Shown in pieces: positions 8,931 to 17,319 of a stretch of 64,000 bases of DNA. The notes beneath the pieces are model-generated. The model saw only the letters and a list, made by a program, of their open reading frames with translations. It was not told the DNA's origin and made no database searches. The translations under genes were made by a program, and so were the position numbers. How positions within the stretch are numbered: the first letter of the stretch is position 1; every line of letters starts with the position of its first letter. Source of the DNA: Ignavibacteria bacterium (GTDB lineage Bacteria; Bacteroidota; Ignavibacteria; Kapaibacteriales; UBA4661); contig JACVZY010000090.1 in assembly GCA_014654705.1 (NCBI GenBank), positions 1-64,000 of the forward strand, read 5' to 3'.

Positions 8931-9698
8931 ATGAACGACAACAAAGCCGGAATAGAGCATAACCCCAATGACAACGAACAAGGCTTCTTTCAGCATTTGG
9001 AAGAACTTCGCGGGCGATTATTCAAAGCAGTATTAGCTGTGTTGGTGGGCTGCGTGGGCGCAGGCTATTTCGTGAATGACATTATGAACCTCATTCTGCT
9101 GAAGCCTGCCGTTACTTCAAAATTGGAACTGCAGAATCTCCGCCCTTTCGGGCAGCAGTTTCTCTACGTGAAAGTAATTTTAGTCAGTGGTGTGGTGGTT
9201 GCTTTCCCGTTTGTGATGTACCAATTATGGAAATTTATCGAACCGGGTTTATATGCACACGAACGGCGTTGGGCGGGGCGCATTACGGCTCTGACGACGA
9301 TCTGCTTCATGCTTGGGGTGTCGTTTGCTTATTTTGTGATGATTCCGGGTATGCTTCAGTTCACGGTAAGTTTCGGAACGGCAAACATCAAGAACATTAT
9401 TGACATTGGCGAGTATTTCAGCTTTATGATAATGACCATTTTGGGCGCGGGGCTGATTTTTGAATTGCCCATGATTACGTTTGTTCTTTCTTCTATTGGA
9501 CTCGTGACTTCAGCAATGATGCGGAAATATCGCCGCCATGCGATTGTTGTGATTTTGTTTATTGCTGCCATCATTACGCCTAGTCCCGACCCGATTAACC
9601 AGCTTATTTTTGCTTGCCCTTTGTACATTCTCTACGAAATTAGTATTGTTATCGCACGGCTTACACGCAAACAAGCGCCGAAAGAAAAAACTGCGTAA
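8931..9698 (+). CDS. tatC: Sec-independent protein translocase TatC
   Basis: A 255-residue inner-membrane protein, the receptor subunit of the twin-arginine translocase that recognises folded RR-signal substrates. The N-terminus has the family motif FFQHLEELRGRL at about residues 19-30. Six hydrophobic segments follow, with the typical FPFVMYQLWKFIEPGLY stretch near residue 90. The C-terminal tail is basic and cytoplasmic. No tatA or tatB gene is adjacent, which is usual in this phylum. It is followed after 38 bases by the pterin dehydratase gene, possibly in one transcript. Confidence 0.95.
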   Translation: MNDNKAGIEHNPNDNEQGFFQHLEELRGRLFKAVLAVLVGCVGAGYFVNDIMNLILLKPAVTSKLELQNLRPFGQQFLYVKVILVSGVVVAFPFVMYQLWKFIEPGLYAHERRWAGRITALTTICFMLGVSFAYFVMIPGMLQFTVSFGTANIKNIIDIGEYFSFMIMTILGAGLIFELPMITFVLSSIGLVTSAMMRKYRRHAIVVILFIAAIITPSPDPINQLIFACPLYILYEISIVIARLTRKQAPKEKTA

Positions 9699-9736
9699 AC
9701 AAGGAATTCTTTTTTACATTTACTTCTCTTCTCATT

Positions 9737-10036
9737 ATGCCTCGTCCCCAAAAACTCAGCCCCGAAGCTGTCAAAGAGTCCCTTGCACAGCACAGCGCTT
9801 GGTCACAAAACGGAAACGCCATTGAGCGCGAATTCAAAGCTGCTAATTTTGCCTCCGCGCTTGGTTTCGTCAGTGCTGTCGGTGTGCTTGCAGAAACAGC
9901 AGACCACCATCCTGATATTTTGCTGCATGGCTGGAATAATGTCAAAATTACACTTTCCACGCACAATCAAGGCGGCTTGACCGAACTTGATTTTGCGCTT
10001 GCCGCGAAGATTGACCAGATTGCATTCCCTTCTTAA
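9737..10036 (+). CDS. Pterin-4a-carbinolamine dehydratase
   Basis: A 99-residue enzyme that dehydrates 4a-hydroxytetrahydropterin to recycle the cofactor of aromatic amino-acid hydroxylases. The active-site block ETADHHPDIL is at about residues 54-63, followed by the conserved Trp-Asn-Asn-Val motif and the C-terminal GGLTELD-LA-KID segment. The full family length is present. With 4-hydroxyphenylpyruvate dioxygenase at 60217-61341 it hints at a phenylalanine/tyrosine breakdown route, though the hydroxylase is not in this window. It follows tatC closely and is convergent with nadC, with a 23-base gap. Confidence 0.93.
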   Translation: MPRPQKLSPEAVKESLAQHSAWSQNGNAIEREFKAANFASALGFVSAVGVLAETADHHPDILLHGWNNVKITLSTHNQGGLTELDFALAAKIDQIAFPS

Positions 10037-10059
10037 AAACCACCTCACCAAGACGGCGG

Positions 10060-10938
10060 TTATCGGAATTTCATCGAAATATCCAGTGCCGGAGCCGAGT
10101 GAGTGAGTGCACCGACGGAAATAACATCCACACCCGCTTCAGCAAAGGAACGAATATTCTCCAGCGTGATATTGCCTGAAGCCTCTGTTGCTGTGCGCCC
10201 TCCTACCAATCGGACAGCATCACGAACTTTGTCCGGTGTGAAATTGTCGAACATAATGCGTTCGACGCGCAAGCCTTCATCCAAGCACGCAAGCACTTCA
10301 CGTACATCGTCCAGATGACGAGTTTCGGCTTCAATAGGCGTTTGCGGCGCGTTCTTAAGCGCCTCATTGCACCGCCGAATAGCGGCAGTAAGGCTTCCGG
10401 CTGCGTCGCGGTGATTATCCTTGATAAGTGCCATATCGAATAGTCCGATACGATGATTCATTCCACCACCCATCCTCACAGCATATTTATCCAGCAATCG
10501 CCAACCCGGGATGGTCTTGCGTGTGTCTGCCACGCGGGTTTGTGTGCCCTCTAGCGCGTTTGTATAGGTGCGGGTGAGCGTTGCTACACCGGAGAGGCGT
10601 TGCATGAAATTGAGCGCGGTACGCTCTAGTTTGAGCAGCGTCAGCGCAGTTCCTTCCACGCGGGCAACGACCGTGCCACTCTTTACAGCATCGCCATCAA
10701 TAGCAAGTGCAGACCAGCGCAGGGTTGTATCGTTCGACGAGGCAGCGACTTCTTCGCAAACCCATCGTGCACAATCCAGACCGCAGATAACTCCATCCTG
10801 TTTGACCAAGAATTCAGCACGCGCGGAAGTGTCGGCGTTGAAAATTGCTTCCGAAGTAATATCACCAGTAGCAATGTCTTCTTGCAAGGCGCTCAGAATA
10901 AGGGGTAAAACAGCATCACGTGTTATGGTCGTTGTCAT
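10060..10938 (-). CDS. nadC: Nicotinate-nucleotide diphosphorylase (carboxylating)
   Basis: A 292-residue quinolinate phosphoribosyltransferase, which makes nicotinate mononucleotide, CO2 and pyrophosphate from quinolinate and PRPP in de novo NAD synthesis. The N-terminal EDIATGDITSEAI motif, the ADTRKTIPGWRLLDKYAV block, GGGMNHRIGL, IKDNH, and the C-terminal EASGNITLENI-GVDVISVGALTHS segments are all typical. The ATG at 10938 is preferred over an upstream start because family homology begins there. nadA and nadB are not in the window. A 13-bp inverted repeat lies just upstream at 10969-11005. Confidence 0.96.
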   Translation of the reverse strand: MTTTITRDAVLPLILSALQEDIATGDITSEAIFNADTSARAEFLVKQDGVICGLDCARWVCEEVAASSNDTTLRWSALAIDGDAVKSGTVVARVEGTALTLLKLERTALNFMQRLSGVATLTRTYTNALEGTQTRVADTRKTIPGWRLLDKYAVRMGGGMNHRIGLFDMALIKDNHRDAAGSLTAAIRRCNEALKNAPQTPIEAETRHLDDVREVLACLDEGLRVERIMFDNFTPDKVRDAVRLVGGRTATEASGNITLENIRSFAEAGVDVISVGALTHSAPALDISMKFR

Positions 10939-10968
10939 GGATATAGTAAAAAAGAGTCTAAAAGCACA

Positions 10969-11005
10969 CAAGCAATATTCCTCAAAGTATGTGGAATATT
11001 GCTTG
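10969..11005. terminator. Inverted repeat between the DUF3098 gene and nadC
   Basis: The arms caagcaatattcc (10969-10981) and ggaatattgcttg (10993-11005) are perfect and enclose an 11-base loop. It lies after the minus-strand DUF3098 gene and before nadC. It may end the first transcript or act in the nadC leader; a T-rich stretch follows about 15 bases later on the minus strand. Confidence 0.55.
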
Positions 11006-11025
11006 CAGTAAACGTTAATTGGCTA

Positions 11026-11334
11026 TTACAGATTTGCGACAGGCTTATCGGTTGAAGGTTTTTCGCGTTTCATAATAGCAAGCGGAATCATTACGCAGTA
11101 CGCTACGACGAGGAGCGTTGGTGCGACAACGATAGCCATTGAGTTTGCCCACGTTTCGAGATGCTTTTGTGGGTCGGACGTGATGCCCGTTGCCATAAGC
11201 AGATAGCCAATGACGATTACGCCAAGGGCAGCTCCAAAATACAGAAAGTTACTTTTTGTGAGTGGAAAATTCCACTGGACACCCGCTGAACGTTGCTGTT
11301 TTCTACTTGTAGAGACAGCTTTCTTTTTCGACAT
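11026..11334 (-). CDS. DUF3098-type small membrane protein
   Basis: A 102-residue protein with a basic N-terminal tail of about 27 residues and two membrane helices. The first is near FLYFGAALGVIVIGYLLMATG and the second near VVAPTLLVVAYCVMIPLAIM. The N-terminal FPLTKSNFLYFG lead-in and the short connecting loop match DUF3098 proteins of Bacteroidota/Chlorobiota, whose job is unknown. The ATG at 11334 is chosen because GAGGAAA precedes it. Transcribed away from dapB and upstream of nadC on the same strand. Confidence 0.75.
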   Translation of the reverse strand: MSKKKAVSTSRKQQRSAGVQWNFPLTKSNFLYFGAALGVIVIGYLLMATGITSDPQKHLETWANSMAIVVAPTLLVVAYCVMIPLAIMKREKPSTDKPVANL

Positions 11335-11426
11335 GAGAAATTTCCTCAAGATAAAACAATTGGGTTAGAGGGAGTAAATTTACATCTTTTTTGCCAAATT
11401 CCTAGCACCTGCAAAAACTTTTTCCG

Positions 11427-11433
11427 TAGATTG
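11427..11433 (+). promoter_or_regulatory. Candidate promoter element upstream of dapB
   Basis: TAGATTG sits in the block tttttccgtagattgcacgg, very like the block upstream of the porin gene. It lies 60 bases before the dapB start. No matching -33 element at the usual distance is visible, so this is weak. Confidence 0.3.
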
Positions 11434-11492
11434 CACGGACAATCAACAGCCAATACATCGTAACAATTCAGTGAACAAAAAAGCAAGACACT

Positions 11493-12248
11493 ATGAACAA
11501 AACATTAGCGCCCGTGCGCATTGCGCTCGTTGGCTATGGTTCTATGGGCAAAGAATTGGAGCGACTCGCCCCGCAATACGCCTGCCACGTGGAACAAATT
11601 TTCACCGCCAAGCGTCCGCTTTCAAGCGCTAGCGCCACGGATCTGAATTTTGATGTTGCTATTGATTTTTCTCTTCCAGCGACGGTTCTTGAAAACACGC
11701 GCTTTCTGGCAAATCATGGTAAAAATATTGTCCTCGGTACAACTGGCTGGATGCAGCACAAAGACATGCTTGCAGCCATTGTGCATGAAAGTAATATCGG
11801 GCTTGTGTGGGGAACAAATTTTTCTGTCGGTGTGCAGATTTTTAGCCATCTCGTTCGGGCGGCGGCAGAATTTGCCGAGCGATTCGATGATTACGATGTA
11901 GCACTCCATGAACTTCATCACACCCGCAAACTCGACTCTCCAAGTGGTACAGCACTGTCGCTGGCGGCATTGATTCAAGATGCTTTACTGCGCAAAACCA
12001 CCTTGCTCACCGACACATCACACGGTCGGATTGCTCCGGAAGCGCTCCACGTTTCTTCGACTCGCGTGGGCGAAACGCCCGGTACGCACACGCTTTACAT
12101 TGATTCATTGGCAGATACCATCGAAATCATCCACCGCGCCCGCAATAGAAGCGGCTTTGCTATTGGCGCACTGCGCACTGCGCAGTGGCTACGCGGCAGA
12201 GAGGGTATGATGGAATTTAGCGAGGTGTTCCCCAAACTCCATATCTAA
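11493..12248 (+). CDS. dapB: 4-hydroxy-tetrahydrodipicolinate reductase
   Basis: A 251-residue NAD(P)H-dependent reductase of the lysine/diaminopimelate pathway. The nucleotide-binding GYGSMGKE motif is at residues 14-21, with DFSLPATV near residue 56 and GTTGW near residue 79. The catalytic ELHHTRKLDSPSGTAL block contains the His-His pair and the substrate-binding Lys. The length is normal. It stands alone; the 3' end is followed directly by a decarboxylase remnant on the opposite strand. Confidence 0.95.
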   Translation: MNKTLAPVRIALVGYGSMGKELERLAPQYACHVEQIFTAKRPLSSASATDLNFDVAIDFSLPATVLENTRFLANHGKNIVLGTTGWMQHKDMLAAIVHESNIGLVWGTNFSVGVQIFSHLVRAAAEFAERFDDYDVALHELHHTRKLDSPSGTALSLAALIQDALLRKTTLLTDTSHGRIAPEALHVSSTRVGETPGTHTLYIDSLADTIEIIHRARNRSGFAIGALRTAQWLRGREGMMEFSEVFPKLHI

Positions 12249-12255
12249 AGGCTGT

Positions 12256-12520
12256 TCATGATTTTCGAGAAAATTGTTCGTGAACAATCATTGCGCTAAT
12301 CTCCGCCACCGCCCGCACCAGTTCATCGAAATCCACCATCGTACTACGCTGTTTCACAATCACCGCGCGGAGCGTGTACGTGCCGCGCAGAATGGTGCTC
12401 GATAACAGCCCGTCGTGATTCTTGCAAACGCAAAAGCAACTCTTGATTGAGTGCATTCAACTGCTCCAGCGTGAGTGTGGACGAGGCTTTCGCGGGATGA
12501 TAGCGAAACATACGATACTC
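12256..12520 (-). pseudogene. Remnant of a PLP-dependent decarboxylase, C-terminal piece with frameshift
   Basis: On the minus strand one frame encodes FRYHPAKA followed by LEQLNALNQELLLRLQES. After a frameshift near 12410-12422 the next frame reads DGLLSSTILRGTYTLRAVIV, then KQRSTMVDFDELVRAVAEIS, then a stop at 12256. Joined, this matches the C-terminal end of group II PLP decarboxylases (aromatic amino acid / diaminobutyrate type), where a Leu-Ser-Ser-Thr strand is followed by Arg-Gly-Tyr-Leu-Arg and an Arg-Thr-Thr helix. The PLP-binding domain is absent, and an in-frame stop lies just upstream of the piece. It is therefore a decayed gene, lying tail to tail with dapB. Confidence 0.7.
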
Positions 12521-12559
12521 TTGTTTGTGTTCTAAATATCACTGTCCACAACCTTACAA

Positions 12560-13180
12560 ATGGTCAAATCTCATTCTCAACCAAGCCTGAGCGGCATACC
12601 AGAGCCGCATTCGGAGTCAATGACAGGCATCGACCTACCGTTTTTCCATATTCTTGCGCCCGCAAGTAGAGAGGCGTTTTTGCAGTCGGTGCAGATGGTT
12701 CGTTTCCCGCGCAATCACTTTATTTTTCAGCCGGAGCAGATTGCTCGCCATGCGTATTTTGTGCTCAAAGGTGCAATTCGTCAATTTACGCTCGCCGACG
12801 GCAAAGAAGTAGTAACGCGCCTCGTCATTGAAGGCGGCTTCTCGACGGCGTTTTATAGTTTTATCTCGCAAAAGCCGTGCTTTGAATATTGCCAAACGCT
12901 CGAAGAAGTAGAAGCAATTTCCCTCAGCCGCCGGGAAATGGAGCGACTTTGCGCCGAACATATTGACATCGCCAATCTGGAGCGTAAAATTACGGAACAA
13001 TATCTTATCCAGGAACAAGAACGTGCCTTATCCTTACAGTTTTTATCTGCCCAAGAGCGCTACGAACAGCTTTTCAAGCAGGATGCTTCCATTCTGCTGC
13101 GTTTCCCACTTGGCACAATTGCTTCGTATTTGGGCATGAGTCAGGAAACCCTCAGTCGGCTTCGTGCGAAAAACATTTGA
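12560..13180 (+). CDS. Crp/Fnr-family transcriptional regulator
   Basis: A 206-residue regulator with an N-terminal cyclic-nucleotide-binding-type beta-roll at about residues 30-145, including the FVLKGAIRQF and KEVVTRLVIEGGF strands. A long dimer helix follows, and a winged HTH at the C-terminus contains PLGTIASYLGMSQETLSRLR. The sensor pocket lacks the Fnr-type Cys cluster, so it is not an oxygen sensor of that kind. The ligand is unknown. Its stop codon lies inside a 14-bp tandem repeat. The gene may control the small membrane-protein gene that follows, as is common, but no operator was identified. Confidence 0.88.
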   Translation: MVKSHSQPSLSGIPEPHSESMTGIDLPFFHILAPASREAFLQSVQMVRFPRNHFIFQPEQIARHAYFVLKGAIRQFTLADGKEVVTRLVIEGGFSTAFYSFISQKPCFEYCQTLEEVEAISLSRREMERLCAEHIDIANLERKITEQYLIQEQERALSLQFLSAQERYEQLFKQDASILLRFPLGTIASYLGMSQETLSRLRAKNI

Positions 13181-13211
13181 TGAATAGCATTTGATGAAAA
13201 ACATTTGATGT
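13174..13211. repeat. 14-bp tandem repeat across the crp-like stop codon
   Basis: Units catttgatgaatag, catttgatgaaaaa and a partial catttgatg start at 13174, 13188 and 13202. The first unit supplies the TGA stop of the Crp/Fnr-like gene. Confidence 0.75.
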
Positions 13212-13293
13212 AGGTCAAAAAGTATGTAGAAGGATTTGTGGAAGTTTGTGCAATTCAACATTGTATAACGTTTGGTCAAACAACACCAACACT

Positions 13294-13758
13294 ATGAACA
13301 CTTCCACAACCACCTCACAAAAGGCGTCAAATACGCTGACGGCGCACTCTTTCCATAAGTTTTGGCTCAAAATCACCGCCATTGTTGTCGGCTCGTTTGG
13401 ACCCGTTTTCTTTTTGGGAACAATGCTTGCCACCTCAGAACCGGCGCGGCTGACGCTGGATTTGCTGAGTTTCCCCATTGACGGCGTGCAAAATTACGAG
13501 GCTCCCACAACCCGCTTCCTGTCTGCTCTGACGGGCGGTTTTCTCATGGGCTGGGGCGTGATGATTTGGTGCTTGTCGGTGTGGGTCTATGATAAAGCGC
13601 CGGAAGAAGTGCGTAAATCCGTGCTTGTCGGCACATTGTCGTGGTTTGTGCTGGATAGTGCGGGTTCTATTGCGTCGGGTAATGCTTCTAATGCGCTGTT
13701 CAACGTTCTCGTATTGCTTATTGCGGTTGGTCCATTGTGGCGACCTGCACGTACATAA
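13294..13758 (+). CDS. Four-helix membrane protein, unknown
   Basis: I do not recognise this 154-residue protein. After a polar Ser/Thr-rich tail of about 20 residues there are four hydrophobic segments, near ITAIVVGSFGPVFFLGTML, FLMGWGVMIWCLSVWVYD, VGTLSWFVLDSAGSIASG and LFNVLVLLIAVGPLW. The ATG at 13294 was chosen because it opens this tail; the frame upstream is not protein-like. It follows the Crp/Fnr gene on the same strand and heads a run of four small membrane or lipoprotein genes. Confidence 0.6.
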   Translation: MNTSTTTSQKASNTLTAHSFHKFWLKITAIVVGSFGPVFFLGTMLATSEPARLTLDLLSFPIDGVQNYEAPTTRFLSALTGGFLMGWGVMIWCLSVWVYDKAPEEVRKSVLVGTLSWFVLDSAGSIASGNASNALFNVLVLLIAVGPLWRPART

Positions 13759-13800
13759 TGTTAGTAAAATCACACTTTTTCAATTTTTTTTCATAGATTT

Positions 13801-14097
13801 ATGCAACGGATTCTTATTGTCATTACGCTCCTTTTCTTTGGAATTCTGACTGGTTTTGCCATCTGGCATGACGGGATTTCGGGAGTGTACCCATCTATTG
13901 TCCACAGTTACCATTCGATTCAAATCTATGTAGATTTGGTCATTGCTGCAATGCTTATCAATATCTGGATTTGGCGTGATGCCACGTCGCGAGGGCGCAA
14001 TCCTTGGGGCTGGATTATCGCCACAATGATTGTGGGTTCGTTCAGTCCATTGGTTTATCTTCTGGTGCGCTCGAGTTCTGTACCACCACAAAAATAA
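13801..14097 (+). CDS. Small three-helix membrane protein, unknown
   Basis: A 98-residue protein with three hydrophobic segments: residues 3-21, about 43-58 and about 70-88. The loop between segments two and three is WRDATSRGRNPWGWI. I do not recognise the family. The ATG at 13801 lies 42 bases after the previous stop, so the two may be co-transcribed. Confidence 0.6.
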   Translation: MQRILIVITLLFFGILTGFAIWHDGISGVYPSIVHSYHSIQIYVDLVIAAMLINIWIWRDATSRGRNPWGWIIATMIVGSFSPLVYLLVRSSSVPPQK

Positions 14098-14139
14098 GAT
14101 TACCCAACTTCACCATTGTATCACCTTTTCTGAAGAGCA

Positions 14140-15036
14140 ATGAGAACTGTGATAATTATTATTGTCATCATCGCACACGTATTGTTGAATACTGCTTGTA
14201 CCAGAAACACAACAAATTCCGATGTACCACCGTACACCAAAACAACGATTGCATATAAAACGATACGTGGCGTTGATCCGAATCTCTTGAGTTTGGATGT
14301 GTACTATTTTGGGCAATCATCAGCGCCTAAACCTGTTGTTATCTATGTGCATGGAGGCGGATTTGCTATCGGCGACAAAGCAAATTCCATACAAAATAAA
14401 ACATCACTATTTTCCTCTCTTGGTTATATTTTTGTCAGCATCAACTATCGATTAAGCCCTGCACAGCCAAGCAATGACACTACTCGTGTTATGTATCCTA
14501 CTCATAACAACGATGTAGCAGACGCAGTGCAATGGGTATATGCCAATATTGCTCAGTACGGAGGTAATCCTTCGCAAATAGCCCTTCTTGGTCATAGTGC
14601 CGGAGCGCATTTGGTTTCTTTGACGGGAACAAGCCCACTTTTTTTACCTACAAGAAGCATTGCATTGCAGGTGATTAGAGGTGTTGCAAGTATAGATACC
14701 GAAGGGTACGATGTCGCAAAACAAGCGCGAGAAGGCAATGAGGTTTACCTGAATGCGTTTGGTGCTAACCCAAGAATCTGGGCTGAAGCCTCTCCCATAA
14801 ACAACCTGCAAGCAGGAATGCGCTATCCGAGGTTTTTTATTGCAAAACGCGGTACAATGAATCGTATCGCACTAGCAGATGATTTTATTGCTGCACTAGA
14901 ACGAGCAGGGGTTTCTGTAAGCCACATTACCGCTAACCAATATGACCACGAAGGTATTAACAATGCCATTGGTGCGCCGGGCGAAACAGCAGTTACCGAG
15001 CCGCTCAAGGCTTTTTTTGCAACGTGTTTTCAATAA
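14140..15036 (+). CDS. Lipoprotein alpha/beta hydrolase (esterase/lipase type)
   Basis: A 298-residue hydrolase. The N-terminus is a lipoprotein signal with a plausible lipobox at LLNTAC (Cys20). The oxyanion-hole motif HGGGFAIGD starts at His71, the nucleophile elbow GHSAG has Ser153, and a probable catalytic His is in YDHEGIN near residue 268. This is the HGGG (hormone-sensitive lipase / carboxylesterase, BD-FAE-like) pattern. The substrate is unknown but should be a small ester handled at the membrane surface. The next gene starts 8 bases after its stop. Confidence 0.85.
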   Translation: MRTVIIIIVIIAHVLLNTACTRNTTNSDVPPYTKTTIAYKTIRGVDPNLLSLDVYYFGQSSAPKPVVIYVHGGGFAIGDKANSIQNKTSLFSSLGYIFVSINYRLSPAQPSNDTTRVMYPTHNNDVADAVQWVYANIAQYGGNPSQIALLGHSAGAHLVSLTGTSPLFLPTRSIALQVIRGVASIDTEGYDVAKQAREGNEVYLNAFGANPRIWAEASPINNLQAGMRYPRFFIAKRGTMNRIALADDFIAALERAGVSVSHITANQYDHEGINNAIGAPGETAVTEPLKAFFATCFQ

Positions 15037-15044
15037 TTTCAAAT

Positions 15045-15398
15045 ATGCCCGACCATCTCTTTTTCTTCCTCGCACTCGGCTTTCTTTTCACACACGAATT
15101 GGATGCCATTCGCTGCAAAGAATGGCTAATGTTCCCGCTCACATCATGGCTTGAGGATGAACGTGGTTATGCCATCTTTACGCTGCTCCATATCCCGCTT
15201 TTTGTGTGGATATGCTGGTCTCTGGCAATCATACCGCTCAACCAAGGTTTGATACGCTCGTGGGATATTTTTTGTATCGTTCATGTGGGTTTGCATTTGT
15301 TGTTTGTAAGGCATCCCCAAAACCGCTTTACTGAGCCGTTGTCGTGGGGAATTATTGTTGGTGCGGGTGTTTGTGGTATCTTTGACCTCGTGCTCTAA
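15045..15398 (+). CDS. Small membrane protein, DUF6713-like
   Basis: A 117-residue protein with three to four hydrophobic segments. The N-terminal stretch FLFTHELDAIRCKEW and the later GYAIFTLLHIPLF look like the DUF6713 family of unknown function; that name is from memory and tentative. The ATG at 15045 lies 8 bases after the hydrolase stop and opens a hydrophobic helix, so it is preferred over a start at 15024. It probably shares the hydrolase transcript. Confidence 0.6.
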   Translation: MPDHLFFFLALGFLFTHELDAIRCKEWLMFPLTSWLEDERGYAIFTLLHIPLFVWICWSLAIIPLNQGLIRSWDIFCIVHVGLHLLFVRHPQNRFTEPLSWGIIVGAGVCGIFDLVL

Positions 15399-15467
15399 AT
15401 GTTCGCAAATGCCCCAAGTCAACCACGCTTGCACACCAAACCACGCTTGCTCACGAAACCACTGTAT

Positions 15468-15574
15468 GACTTTCGCAAACTGCCAGAGTGCGGAATTTTA
15501 ATTCCGCCGAATAACGCTTTAACTCTACTGCGGAAATAAATTTCCGCACTCCAAACTGCCTATTTGCGAAAGTC
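15468..15574. repeat. Nested inverted repeat element of 107 bp
   Basis: The outer arms are gactttcgcaaa (15468-15479) and tttgcgaaagtc (15563-15574). The inner arms are gagtgcggaa (15486-15495) and ttccgcactc (15542-15551). The middle holds further GCGGAA/TTCCGC pairs. Related pieces occur at about 31464-31547 and near 198-210. No coding capacity; it looks like a small non-autonomous repeat. Confidence 0.8.
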
Positions 15575-15621
15575 CTACACGGTAAAAAAACACGGTAAAA
15601 AGTAGAACTTCACGAGCACCC

Positions 15622-17217
15622 ATGGCTGACTCGCTGAATGTTTATTCACGTCAAAACCTGTCATTTCCAATGAACAATTTTACCGTTCGGCTTATTCTAG
15701 GCGACCAACTCTCCCCCCAACATTCGTGGTTTCAAGAGGTACGCGAGGATGTTCTCTACGTGATGATGGAGGTGCGTCAAGAAACCGACTATGCGCGGCA
15801 TCATATTCAAAAGGTTTTGGGCTTTTTCGCGGCAATGCGAGATTTTGCGAACCTTCTCCAGCGACAAGGGCACAACGTCACATACCTCACGCTTGATAAC
15901 CCCGATAACAGACAAACACTTCCCGAAAATCTCCTTGCCATTATCACCAATGCCAAAGCAGCACACTTTCAATACCAACTTCCCGATGAATACCGTTTGG
16001 ATACACAGCTTGCGAACTTTTGCCATTTACTCAACAAGCGCGGCATTCAAACCACCGCTTATGATACTGAACATTTTCTTAGTTCTCGCTCTGATGTAGC
16101 CGAACTTTTTAAGGACAAAACAACATATTTATTAGAAACTTTTTACCGCTCCATGCGGCGGAAATACAAGGTTTTAATGGATGGCTCCGAGCCACTGACA
16201 GGGCAGTGGAACTATGATGCGGAAAACCGAAAAAAACTTCCCAAAGCCCTTCCGCTTCCGCAGCCTCATGTTTTTCGGCACGACCTCAGCAAGATTCACC
16301 AAATGCTCATACAAAGCGGTATTCAAACCATTGGAACGGTAAATGAAAAAGAATTCCTTTGGTGTTTGAACCGTAAAGAAGCGCTGGAAACACTAAACTT
16401 TTTTGCCGTGTCTTGTTTGCCGCTTTTTGGTACCTACCAAGACGCAATGACCACACGAGGCTGGTCGCTGTTCCACGCTCGATTGTCGTTTGCTATGAAC
16501 ACCAAAATGCTGCACCCACTTGAAATTGTCGAGCGTTGCGTCGAGGAATGGCGCAGTCGCCAAGAAGAGATTTCCTATTCGCAGGTTGAAGGATTTGTAC
16601 GGCAAATTATCGGATGGCGCGAGTATATGCGTGGTGTTTATTGGGCGGAGATGCCCGATTATGCCCACAAAAATGCCCTCGACCATACAGCGCCGCTTCC
16701 CGACTGGTATTGGACGGGCAAAACCGAAATGAACTGTCTTCGCCATGCGGTGGGGCAGTCGCTGGAATATGGATATGCGCATCATATCCAGCGACTCATG
16801 GTAACGGGAAATTTTGCTTTGCTGTTGGGTGTTCACCCCGACGACGTTGATGCGTGGTATTTGGGCGTGTATATTGATGCTATTGAATGGGTCGAAATCA
16901 CGAATACAAGAGGAATGAGCCAGTTTGCCGATGGTGGAATTGTCGGTACAAAACCGTATGTTTCCAGCGCAAATTACATTGATAAAATGAGCGATTATTG
17001 CACCAGCTGCCGTTACGACAAATCAAAGCGACATGGCGAAAACGCTTGCCCTTTCAATAGTTTATACTGGGATTTTTACCACCGTCACCGTGAGAAATTT
17101 GCGAAAAATCCACGCATCGCCGTTATGTACAAAACCCTCAATGCGATGAGCACCGAAGAACTTGCCGCAACTCTCGCACAAGCGCAAGAATACAAAAGCC
17201 ACGTCAATGAACTCTAA
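15622..17217 (+). CDS. Fe-S bacterial (6-4) photolyase / cryptochrome-like protein (PhrB type)
   Basis: A flavoprotein of the DPRP/FeS-BCP family, which repairs (6-4) photoproducts in UV-damaged DNA with blue light. The N-terminal LILGDQLS motif opens the antenna domain, and the C-terminal half is the FAD domain. Four Cys predicted to bind a 4Fe-4S cluster are at 372, 460, 463 and 476. Their spacing (88, 3, 13) equals that of C350, C438, C441 and C454 in Agrobacterium PhrB. ATG codons at 15622 and 15670 are both possible; homology begins at the second. The gene stands alone after a palindromic repeat element. Confidence 0.92.
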   Translation: MADSLNVYSRQNLSFPMNNFTVRLILGDQLSPQHSWFQEVREDVLYVMMEVRQETDYARHHIQKVLGFFAAMRDFANLLQRQGHNVTYLTLDNPDNRQTLPENLLAIITNAKAAHFQYQLPDEYRLDTQLANFCHLLNKRGIQTTAYDTEHFLSSRSDVAELFKDKTTYLLETFYRSMRRKYKVLMDGSEPLTGQWNYDAENRKKLPKALPLPQPHVFRHDLSKIHQMLIQSGIQTIGTVNEKEFLWCLNRKEALETLNFFAVSCLPLFGTYQDAMTTRGWSLFHARLSFAMNTKMLHPLEIVERCVEEWRSRQEEISYSQVEGFVRQIIGWREYMRGVYWAEMPDYAHKNALDHTAPLPDWYWTGKTEMNCLRHAVGQSLEYGYAHHIQRLMVTGNFALLLGVHPDDVDAWYLGVYIDAIEWVEITNTRGMSQFADGGIVGTKPYVSSANYIDKMSDYCTSCRYDKSKRHGENACPFNSLYWDFYHRHREKFAKNPRIAVMYKTLNAMSTEELAATLAQAQEYKSHVNEL

Positions 17218-17319
17218 ACCCACGATGAACATTTATTCCACAAACAGTCTTTCTGAATGTTATTTCAATTTGGTAGAACTTCAGGTATAAGTCTCGCCGG
17301 AATTTTTTTTGCAACTTTC

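Noticed and set aside
15468-15574. Possible CRISPR or terminator
   Set aside because: There are inverted arms but no regular direct repeats with spacers and no T run, so a repeat element fits better.
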